Shown here piece after piece: positions 26,701 through 38,700 of a stretch of DNA of 64,000 bases. How positions within the stretch are numbered: the first letter of the stretch is position 1; every line of letters starts with the position of its first letter. Origin of the DNA: Crossaster papposus. Taxonomy: Eukaryota > Echinodermata > Asteroidea > Velatida > Solasteridae. The DNA lies in assembly GCA_037893245.1 (NCBI GenBank), contig JBAIAA010000415.1:682001-746000 (forward strand), read 5' to 3'. The translations under genes were made by a program, and so were the position numbers. Under the pieces are notes generated by a model, which made no database searches, was not told the origin of the DNA, and was given only the letters and a program-made list of their open reading frames with translations.

Positions 26701-29700
26701 AAGAAATTATACATGCATTACATACCATACCATACAGAAAAATAGTACGTTCTATTATATATTCGCATTTATGTTGCCCCTCACATGAACTCGATCACGA
26801 CACCCCCGTGTTAAAATGGTAGATTCTGGCCCCGTATATTATGCTAATGAGGTCACGTGGTGGAAAATGCAGCGTTCTGATTGGTCGTGAAGCCCCGAAA
26901 AATTGGCGGAATTACCTGGGCGGAGATTTTATCAAATGTTGTTTTTAATTAGAAGTCATTTTAACGATCTCGTTTAGCGTTAAACACTGAATCAGCAAAA
27001 AAAATTGTGGTTAAAAATCTACTTAAATTTTTGAAGTTTACTGCAGGCTGAAATATATGGGCAACATGTTCATTATTCTAAAACCACGCTACACGTTAAA
27101 GGTAGGATACACCATTTGCAGATATCGAAAGTTTTTACTATCGAATTATCAAGAAATATCTTACTTATTTGAAAGTAAATAATGATTGTAGGCATCCACC
27201 AAAATTATTGCGCTAGATATCCTTTAATTGCTCTGAAAAATTAAACTTTATAATTACGCCGGCGTTTTTGTTTCTATTTTGCTAATTTTCTTTGTTTTGT
27301 TCTTTTGCATAAAGATTTGTATGTCAACAGTAAAGATTTTGTGCTTCTCTGTAAATGCAGTTTGACAATGCAAACGCGCTGCTGTATAACAAATACAAAC
27401 AATTGGTTATTTCTCAGTTTATTTGAAAGACATTCTGAATATCGTGGGTTTTTTTAGGAGCAAGAAGACGTCAGTTGAGTGGCGGGAGGAGGAGCAACAT
27501 GAGTTGGCTCAGCTGTACGAGGAATACCAGGAGACAATCGAAGGAGGTTAGGGAATACCAATCGCTTCATCTTTGAATCCAATTCGGATGGGAAGGGTGG
27601 GGGGGGGGGGGGGGGGGCAGGCACAGGCAGGTATTATTTGGTCCGGTGCTCGACGCTTGTGTAGCTGCGTTCGGCTAAATAAGAACACTTCCAGAATGCT
27701 GATCATAGAATATTGTTTTCTTGAGAATACACAACACTTGCAGATAAAGCATCGTCAGGTTAGTTGTTGCTGCTTCAAACAATAAAAATGCACAACTGAC
27801 AAATGTGACTGGCTCTACAAAAAAAAGGGGAATTAAGTCGGGCTGTGCTTTATCATGTAATGGCCCACTCTATGTTGAGACGGTCCATTTTTTTCATTCA
27901 TTTTTTTGTCATGAGTGGTGGAATCTTTAATATCTACATTTTTAGGCTTCATTCACAGAAATGTTGATTTTGATTAATAAAGTTTAGGAAAAAAACGACC
28001 ATTTTGTGTGCATCGTTCTGTTGTTTTCCCAACAGAGCCAGCTATTTATATGTATATAACCATGTATATAACCATGTATATAACTGAAAGGTAGAATACA
28101 CCATTTGCAGGTATTGACAAAATTTACTACCGAATTATTAAGAAATATATTACTCATCTGAATGTAAATAATGATTCTAGGTACATGTATCCAGCAAAAT
28201 GATTGCACTAGATATCCGGTAATTATTCTGGAAAATAGAATTCTATAACAAAAAAATTGCCATCGCCTGACGGCGATCGCGAAAAAACACAAATAACATA
28301 AGAATAACTGCTCGACGCCGGTTGAAAACAAACGCTGTTTTTCGTGCTTTTCTCGGCAACCATGATTGTAAAACTTCGGAAAGGTCAGTCAAACGATATT
28401 TACTATAAAATGCAACCCCCTAAATCCACCCATTCATTATAATTCAAGCAATTACCAATGGTGTATCCTACCTTTAATTTTAAAATTTTTGTCGAGTGGG
28501 TCACAAATGGTATCCTGTCACTTTAATAGTCATTTGAATAGTGTTTCAGAACAGTCATTTGTGGAATGAATTAATTCTTCAATTTCTATTTCAGACAAGG
28601 ATGTTGTGGACCACATAATGGAACACATCATCGACGATAGCCGAACAAGGAGACAGGTAACATGTCAAGTTTACAAACCTTGATTCTAGACGGGTTCAGG
28701 CCGTCATCTGTGGGTAGCACAGCATGATATATGTGACCTGTCATCACAAAATGAGCGTAAAGTCGGCAAAATCAAAAATTGAGATATGAGTATTTCTAAA
28801 TTCTGTGGAAACAGAGCTTTCCAATGGTATATAACACTTGGAGGTTTGATACTCAATATTTATTTTTTTTTATTTTTTAGTCTGGAGTCTTAATATAGAA
28901 ATTATGAGAAAACGGGCATTTCTTGCGAGAAATTGTGTGAAAGGCATATAAAGGCATATTCAAAATTGTCTCAAAAACTAATTTTGGGAATTGATTGTTG
29001 GGGATTTAGTCTTAAAAAAAACCATATAATCTCAAAATCGACCACCCCTTCAAATTTTGACTTTGACTGGCCGTACTGGGAAATCACTCCGTGCGACTTT
29101 ATGCTAATTTTGTGATGACAGGTCACATCACATATTAGGCCTCGCTTGTTGCGTGTTTACCCGTCATCCGTTCCGAATACTGCAAAACCTTTGCGTGTAT
29201 ACATGTCATCTGACGCAAAGTGGTTAATACCTGTATCAATATTCATATATGGGTAGCACACCCTGATTTTCCGGCCTCGCTCGCTGCAAGCGGGTCGCTG
29301 ACAGATTTATCCAGCCTCGCTCGTTGCGTGTTTATCCGTCATTTGTTCCGATTATTGCAAAACCTTTGCGTGAATACATGTCATCGGACGCAAAGTGATT
29401 ATTGCCTGTATCAATCTCCATCTGTGGGTAGCACACCCTATTATTTCCGGCTCGCTCGTCGCGTGTTTATCCGTCGTCTTTCCGAATACCGCGAAACCTT
29501 TGAGAGTATACACGTCATCCGACGCGAAGTGGTTTAATACCTGTACCAATCTCCATCCTGATTTTGTCTTCTAAAGTCCTACTTTTTCCCGTTTTTCTTT
29601 TTTTTACACCGTTGTTTTTACTGAAAAGTCACAAAAGAAAAATTTCCTCTCTCCAAAAACAGACAGATTGGACATACATGTACATTTCAGTGAAGATATT

Positions 29701-32700
29701 TAAAATGGGGAAAGGGGAAAAATACCAAATATTCCAGATGTAGGGCAAGGTTTATATTGTTTAGAAATAAAACAGTTCCTGACAATGAAAAAAAGTATGA
29801 AGGTTGTTTATTTTTTGTTGATATTTTATAGATTATAACTCAGCTCCAGAGGCAAGGGATCATCGATAGTGCCGCTGACCTAAAACGAAGAAAGGGGTGA
29901 GAATGGATAACAGTGTTGTATTTGAGACTCTGCAAGTCCTTTCAAAAGTCTTTTCGCAAGTCCTTTCGCAAGTCCTTTCGCAAGTCCTTTCGCAAGTCCA
30001 GTCGCAAGTCCAGTCGCAAGTCCAGTCACAAGTCCAGTCGCAAGTCCAGTCACAAGTCCAGTCACAAGTCCAGTCACAAGTCCAGTCACAAGTCCAGTCA
30101 CAAGTCCAGTCACAAGTCCAGTCACAAGTCCAGTCACAAGTCCAGTCACAAGTCCAGTCACAAGTCCAGTCACAAGTCCAGTCACAAGTCCAGTCACAAG
30201 TCCAGTCACAAGTCCAGTCACAAGTCCAGTCACAAGTCCAGTCACAAGTCCAGTCACAAGTCCAGTCACAAGTCCAGTCACAAGTCCAGTCACAAGTCCA
30301 GTCACAAGTCCAGTCACAAGTCCAGTCACAAGTCCAGTCACAAGTCCAGTCACAAGTCCAGTCACAAGTCCAGTCACAAGTCCAGTCACAAGTCCAGTCA
30401 CAAGTCCAGTCACAAGTCCAGTCACAAGTCCAGTCACAAGTCCAGTCACAAGTCCAGTCACAAGTCCAGTCACAAGTCCAGTCACAAGTCCAGTCACAAG
30501 TCCAGTCACAAGTCCAGTCACAAGTCCAGTCACAAGTCCAGTCACAAGTCCAGTCACAAGTCCAGTCACAAGTCCAGTCACAAGTCCAGTCACAAGTCCA
30601 GTCACAAGTCCAGTCACAAGTCCAGTCACAAGTCCAGTCACAAGTCCAGTCACAAGTCCAGTCACAAGTCCAGTCACAAGTCCAGTCACAAGTCCAGTCA
30701 CAAGTCCAGTCACAAGTCCAGTCACAAGTCCAGTCACAAGTCCAGTCACAAGTCCAGTCACAAGTCCAGTCACAAGTCCAGTCACAAGTCCAGTCACAAG
30801 TCCAGTCACAAGTCCAGTCACAAGTCCAGTCACAAGTCCAGTCACAAGTCCAGTCACAAGTCCAGTCACAAGTCCAGTCACAAGTCCAGTCACAAGTCCA
30901 GTCACAAGTCCAGTCACAAGTCCAGTCACAAGTCCAGTCACAAGTCCAGTCACAAGTCCAGTCACAAGTCCAGTCACAAGTCCAGTCACAAGTCCAGTCA
31001 CAAGTCCAGTCACAAGTCCAGTCACAAGTCCAGTCACAAGTCCAGTCACAAGTCCAGTCACAAGTCCAGTCACAAGTCCAGTCACAAGTCCAGTCACAAG
31101 TCCTTTCATAAAGCCAGTCGCAAGTAACTGCATGTTGACCAATGACAAAGAATTGTCCTTGTTAGCGGTTCATTTCAATAGCTAGTGACTTAACTTGAGA
31201 TTGAAGGACTTGTAATAAACCTTATTCATGGGTCTGCCATCTTAAATTGAAAGTGGAGTAAAATCTTCATTTTTTGAACTTGCAAATAGAAATTAAAGTA
31301 ATGAAATAAAGTTAATTACAAATTAATACCAGTCAGCTACGGTTACAAATTTTGCGATTAATGATACGCACAAGTTTTAAGCCACATTTAAAGAAATAAA
31401 TTGAAAGCGAGAATTGGAACGCATACAAGTAAATAGTCTGGCACCATCTAATTTCAACTGTTTACAAGGCCTTATTTTGTCACGATGTCTCACGTGCGTG
31501 TGTGTAAACAAACAAAATAGTATATGGCGGTTGCCCGACTTTTGAAATTATAAGGCGCACGACTGTCGCGTAATAAAACGCGTTCATTGATTTGTGCGTG
31601 CATATAAATACGCGTGTCTTTAAATACGACGACATTATCGCACAACAAAATTGCGTAGGCCATATGTGATTCAGGGAGCACGATAAAAAAAATGGCTTCA
31701 CCGTGAATAAGGTGTATGAACTAATACAAGGACTCGAATACAACTCTGACTGATAAAACACTACAATGATAAAATGATTAACACAAATTCTACATAAAAC
31801 TCGCTCTGTACAATTGTATGTCTGTAATTTTTTAACATTTCTGATTGTGGAGTTTCATTCATTTTGATTGGTTGATATTTTTTTTGACAGAGCCAAGCGA
31901 GTTACCATTTGGCGGGAGGACCACGAGCTGGAGCTCCGTAATCTGTTTGAGCAACACAAGGGGTCTGACGGTAAGATGGTATCATTTTGCAGTGATCGGG
32001 AAAATATACAACTCTTTGTTGTTTTTTAATGAATATGTCGGAATTAGGACTATCGAGCCGTGGCACTGTTGTTGTTTTTTGGCTCAATGTGCCATCTCTT
32101 ATTGAGAAAAGGAATACTATGAGATTGCCGCACGTTGTTGACTTGTGATGATTTTAGAAGGTTTCTAGAAAACACTTTAATTTAGGAGTTTGAGTTCCAT
32201 ATGTAATCTTGATATCTAGAGCAGCCTATGATATACAAGGGTCGCTCTAAAAAGTATACCATTTTCAAATTTATATTATTGAAAAACTATTAAATAGTTC
32301 AGAAAAAGACAAAGTCTTTGCAAAGGGTAGAATGTCCTTTGTCCACTGGTATACGGTTCATTATGTCCTTGCCATGGATGACTGAACAAACAAGACATTT
32401 ATGAAAGGCACTAAAATCGGCACTGTGACAAGTTGGGATATAAAGTCGGGCGGGAATGACATGAGACCAAGATGCCAGCTATGCATTAACAGGAACGGTG
32501 GCCACTCACCTACCCACCTATCCATCTACCCATCTACCCATCTACCCACCCACCCACCTACCTACCCATTCACCCACACACCCACACAGTCATGTACGGA
32601 CCGGCAATCGTGGACGGGGCATTGTCCGACCGTCTTACCTCTTTTGATGACTGCCATAGGATTTGTACACGAGTTGAGATCGTGGACGTTGTGTCAATCG

Positions 32701-35700
32701 TGGACCCATTGTTTGCATCCCAATTCTTTTGTCAGACGACCACGATTGCCGGTCAATACAAACGCACAAACCCACTCACCCACCCACCCACCCACGCAGC
32801 TCTGTTTTGACCGGCAATCGTGGACGGGGTATTGTCCGACCGTCTTCCCTCTTTTGTTTATACTCTAACGTTTTTTGATGATCGCCATAGGATTTGTACA
32901 TGGGAAAAGATCGTGGACGTCGTGTCAATCGTGGACCCATTGTTTGAATCAATATTCTTTTGTCCGACGACCACGATTGCCGGTCAATACAAACGCACCC
33001 ATTCTTTTGGTACATTGCGTTATGGGGACAACCCATAGGGTTTGTGTGTAAACTGAAATCTCTCATTTCAAACTCAGAACACTCTAAAATTCTAAAATTT
33101 TCAGCATCACCCTAATTTGTCCTTTTCATTTTCTTTCATTATACCATAACCCAATTTTCCCTTGTTCTACCTTTACTGAAGACCCAACGCGCTATGGGGA
33201 CTCGAAAATGTCCCCACTACTCGGTCTGTCTTTTCCGAACAAAAGAGCCTGTTCCCATAACTAGGTGGAGGCTCGTACAGACCTTCGATCGTGGACCGGG
33301 CATTGTCCGACCGTAATTCCTCTTTTGTTTATACAAATCCATAGGATTTGCGCACGAGTCAAGATCGTGGTGGACCTTGTGTCAATCATGGACAGCATTG
33401 TTTCCCCAAAAATTCCTTTGTCCCCCGTCCACAATCAACGATGTTTACACACGCACCAACCCACCCACCAACCCACCCACCTTCCTATACCTTCCTACAT
33501 GTACCTTCCTACATGTACCTTCCTACATGTACCTACCTACCTACCTACATGTACCTACCTACCCACCTATATGTACCATCCCACCCACCCACCCACACAA
33601 GTGGGTAAATGCCGTCAATAGGGGACGGGGCATTGTCCGACCGTCTTCCCTCTTTTGTTTGTACTCTAACGTTTTCGGATGATCGCCATAGGATTTGCAC
33701 ACGAGTCTGAATCGGGGACCTTTGCGGAATAGGGGACCCCATTGTTCCCTTTGTCATACGTCCCCTATTTCAATCAAATACAAACGCACCCACCCACATA
33801 GCTTTACCTTACATACGTACTGTGGACATTCCTTTGTCTTCGTGTAGTTAAAAAACGTTGACTAAATACTCATTTTTCTCGCTTCCCTAAAACAAATTTA
33901 CCCTCAAATTTTGATTATGGGCCTCTCAGCTGTTCCTCCTATCTTTTCTGTATATAACCCTAACCCGTTTTTCCTCTAGCGCTCTTTTTCGGAAACTGAA
34001 AAATGGATTGTGGACCTGGGCAAGTGCACAAACCGTAACCTCTTCCCGCATCGTGTGGACCTATATTGTTCGGAGGTCCACAGTGCGTATGGAAGACTAA
34101 CTCACCCACCTACGTACATGTACATACCTACCCACCCACCTACCTATCTACCTACCTACCCATCTACATGTACCTACCTACCCATCTACATGTACCTACC
34201 TACCCATCTACCTACCTACCCATCTACCTACCTACCTACCTACCTACCCATCTACCTACCTACCTACCTACCCATCTACCTACCTACCTACCTACCCATC
34301 TACCCATCTACCCATCTACCCATCTACCCACCTTCCTACCTACCTACCTACGTACCTACCTACCTACACATCTACCCATCTACCCATCTTCCTACCTACC
34401 TACCTACCCATCTACCCATCTAACTAACTACCTACCTATCTACCCACCTTCCTACCTACCTATCTACCCATCTACCCATCTACCCACCTTCCTACCTACC
34501 TATCTACCCACTTGGCCATCTACCCATCTACCCATCTACCCATCTACCCATCTACCCATCTACCCATCTACCCTTCTACCCACCTACCCACCTACCCACA
34601 TAGCGATCAGAAGCCCATGGTTCATTCCACGCCGATGTAGGGAAAAAAAACCAGTAAACTGATATTGAGTTTTTGTTTGATTGCTCCAGACATTCTTGGC
34701 AACATCATGAACGGCATGGCGGAGAAACGCTCTAGGGCCAAAGTCATCGACAAGCTCCTGGGCCTGGGTTTAGTCCAAGACCGCAAGGAGCTGTACAAGA
34801 AACGAGGCAGCAAAGGAGGCAAGGCTGAGAGGAAGAGACGCGATCGCCGTGGAAACAGCGATGACGATGACGGAGACGATGATGATGATGGAGACGATGA
34901 TGATGATCACGGTGGTCTAGAAAATGTGGGTAGTTATGATTTTGATATAAAGCATTTCCCTTTCAAAGATTCATATTTTTTGTTTCTTTATACTTAGTGG
35001 ATGTGGAACCTTTACCTAACAACCTAACAATAAGCCAGTTCTGTATCCTGATGATATAGTCAAGGTCAAAGGTTATTTAGAATAAAATCAGTGATGTCAT
35101 ATTACACAATGTTAGGCAAACGCGTATTCTGATTGTAATTAACGTGTGTGCGTCGTGCAACCACCTGGCACTTCCATATGTATGAGAATGATATGCACAT
35201 ATGCAGTTTAAATCCCAAACTGTCTTATTCTTCATGATGTTTGTGAAGACAGTTTTTCAGAACCTAAACAGTAATTGGCGCTTATTAAAACTGCTGTCTT
35301 CATGTTATTTCCTATTCGAAATTGCCATTTCTCTAGCAAAACAGAAGTTAATCACTTTTGACTGAGACATCGACCTGAAGAAAAAGCCCTTAAGTTATTG
35401 AATTTTTACTTTTCACTTTTGAATTGTCGGATGCTAGACAATAATTCAGTTTCCAAGGAGTAGGCTGGTTCCCGCCCAAAATCGGTATCGATAATGTACG
35501 GACTGGAGGCCAGTCTGATCACAAAGCAAATCTGTTTGTGCCCAAAACAAAAACCTTTTTGTTTGCCCAAAACAAGAACTTTTTTTAAAGGTTTGCTGTA
35601 TTCATAAATTTAAGAAAAAGAAAAATTAAGTTGGACATTTATTAATTGTTAAACAAAATTGTAATTGTGGGAACAACACTTTGCCGGTCTGCAGAGTCAT

Positions 35701-38700
35701 TGTTGCATACTGGCTGATGATCCTTATCAACCGACTAATTCTGCAGCATTGTACACGAATAGTCTGCAGATGTTGTTGAAGCTTGCCTGAAAAATCTGAC
35801 TAAAGTTTGACCACTTTGTACTGTTTGGAATGATGATCGCGTGGATTTATTTTCATCATTGTGAATAGACTATGATATACAAAACATAAAAAAAACATCT
35901 ATTAACCCTAACTCCCTACCTCATTTTGTGTACACATACATGTAACCTGAATCTTGCAAAATTCTGCAATTCCAAAGTGTTGAAACTTCATGTAGCTTGA
36001 ATCCTGCAAAATCCTCAAATATTTATAGCTGGTGACCACTGCCTGAATCCTGCAAAATCCTGCAGTGGGTTTACCATGGAGCTATAAAGCAGCTAAATAT
36101 GGAACAAACACCTGCTAGCTATAAGTGCCCTATTACAACAAGGGTCTGCCCTGACATGACCCTTGGTATGCAAATGTTTCCAATCATTGACACATAACTT
36201 ACCGGTACATGTTGACTGAAGCTCTATAGAGAATGTGCATAGAGCATGAGCAGTGTAAGAGTACAAAGTATCAAATAACCTCTATCATTCAAAATCTTTA
36301 TTTGGGTTAAACTCCAAACGACCTCAATCCTCAAATTCCTCCGATGCATCAACTTCCAAGTGACCTAACTCCTGCGAAATCCTACAATTTGCAAAAAGGA
36401 TTTTGGAGGATTTGGGATGGTTAGAGTTCATGCCAAGTCATGTCTATGGCTTAAAAATAGAAATTGTTCGTCTCGCTGAAATAATGGCGTATAACATGTG
36501 CCGAATATCCTCAGTGGTTTAATGTGTGATAACTATCAGTGTAACCTCATTAACACTTCATCAAGGTTGTTTTGATGGGGCACGGAATTGAGAAAAAATA
36601 TTCACAGAATATCACAGACACCTTTGCTGTTGCAAATTTTTGGAGCAGCACTTGAGATACTTTACGCTTGTATTGACAAGGGTGATATGATATAAGTTGT
36701 TGTTTTGTTTTATTTCAGAAAAATTTCATTGATGATTTGGATGAAGAAGATGGGTTTGAAGGTAATTAGTTTAGTCTTTATATAGGGTGGCCAAAAACCA
36801 ACCCCGCCACCTCGTACTTCCATTACCCAGTGACCTAAACCATTGATGTATGGCCAGGAAATCTTGTTAGAAAGAAAATGATACCAAAAACAAGAACCAA
36901 CTTTTTGACCTACCGACCCTATTTTTAAAAGGCATGTAATCGGAACAGCATCTTTAATGTTGAGACACTACCTACAGCAGCTTCAATGATGAGGCACTAC
37001 CTACAGCATCTTCAATGCTGAGGCACTACCTACAGCATCTTCAATGCTGAGGCACTACCTACAGCATCTTCAATGTTGAGGCACTACCTACAGCATCTTC
37101 AATGTTGAGGCACTACCTACAGCATCTTCAATGTTGAGGCACTACCTACAGCATCTTCAATGTTGAGGCACTACCTACAGCATCTTCAATGTTGAGGCAC
37201 TACCTACAGCATCTTCAATGTTGAGGCACTACCTACATGTACATCATCTTGAATCTGGGACCTAAAAACATTTCCAATTTTGTTAGGAAATTTTCTCGAC
37301 TATCAATAGACACAACCGCTGTAGTGGCATCAGAATACTAGTCTTTCTCAGGACAATTTTATAGGGTATTTATAACTAGTCTAATCTTCACTTTAATTTG
37401 TTTTTTTGATTTGTTTTGGTTATATTTTGGTTAGGCTTCCTGGAACAGCACAAGCGAGATTCCAAGGATGCATCAGCATACGACAGCGAGACGGAAAGTG
37501 AATCGAGCTCTGCCTCAGGCGATGAGGCAAGGAGTGAGGAAGACGAGGTGGAAGGTACCGGGGAGGGGGATAACCTGGACAGTCTCATCAAGAAGTTGCA
37601 GGAGAAAGGTTAGTTAGCAGGGTTATTTCAGAGTGAACCGAGCGCTGCCTCAGGCGATGAGGCAAGCAGTGAGGAAGATGAGGCGGAAGGTAACAGGGAG
37701 GGGGATAACCTTGACAGTTTCATCAAGGATGTTGCAGGAGAAAGGTTAGTTAGAAGTGTTATTTTAGAGTGAATGGAGCACTGCCTCAGGCGATGAGACA
37801 TGCAGTGAGGAAGATGAGGCAGAAGGTACCAGGGAGGGTGATAACCTGGACAGTTTCATCAAGGATGTTGCAGGAGAAAGGTTAGTTAGGAGTGTTGTTT
37901 CAGAGTGAATCGAGCGTTGTCTCAGGTTATAAGACATGTAGTGAGGAAGATGAGGCGGAAGGTACCAGGGATGGGGATAACCTGGACAGACTCATCAAGA
38001 AGTTGCAGGAGAAAAATGTGTAAAATTTGACTGTGGACTGATGAGACTTGCACGTTGTACATCATTTGAAGTGAAAGTCATTTGAATAAGTTCCGTCTTT
38101 TTTTAATGTATTTCCTTTTACATGTAGGCTTGAAAGAGCAGATTCTCTGGATTCAGAATGGATTGAGAAGCACAGCCGATGACCGAGAAAAAGACGGTAA
38201 GGCTATATTGTGAAGCAACCAAGCAAAATGAGCTTCAAGTCGACCCTGGTCATTTTTGATCTTTTTATATTTTTATTTGAAGGGAGCGTTAAGCTTTAAT
38301 GTGGTGAAAACCCCATGTTGATTCAAACTTGAGGTTCAAAAGGTACGACATGTTAAGTAGTGACACATTGAAAAGAAGAAAATCACACTGACAGTTACAG
38401 TATTAAGTTGTTGAAAAGCACACTTTTGAAACCTGACAGAACAAAGTCCTTAGCTTTGGTACAAGGTATGGCAATGAAACTTAGAATGTTTATAGAACAG
38501 TACATAAAGAAAAACACTGCGTCAAATACCGACATTTCTGGACATTTCTGGACATTTCTGGACATTTCTGGGCCGATAATAAAACTCAGGATTGATAAAT
38601 CACTTTTTTGACCTGTTCCCTTTTCTAATTTTGAATATTCTGGCCCATATCTCAAAACGGGAATTCCTGACTTCCGACTGATTTCGCTGAATCGCATCAC

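Noticed and set aside
29880-31148. Three ORFs longer than 400 residues (TGLV, QVQS and HKSS repeats)
   Set aside because: They are the translation of a 12-bp minisatellite lacking stops; both strands are open and the array lies inside an intron of TIMELESS.
34010-34662. Long Pro/Thr/Tyr-rich frames, up to 198 residues
   Set aside because: They are produced by CTAC/CCAT simple repeats; several overlapping frames are open at once and no domain is present.
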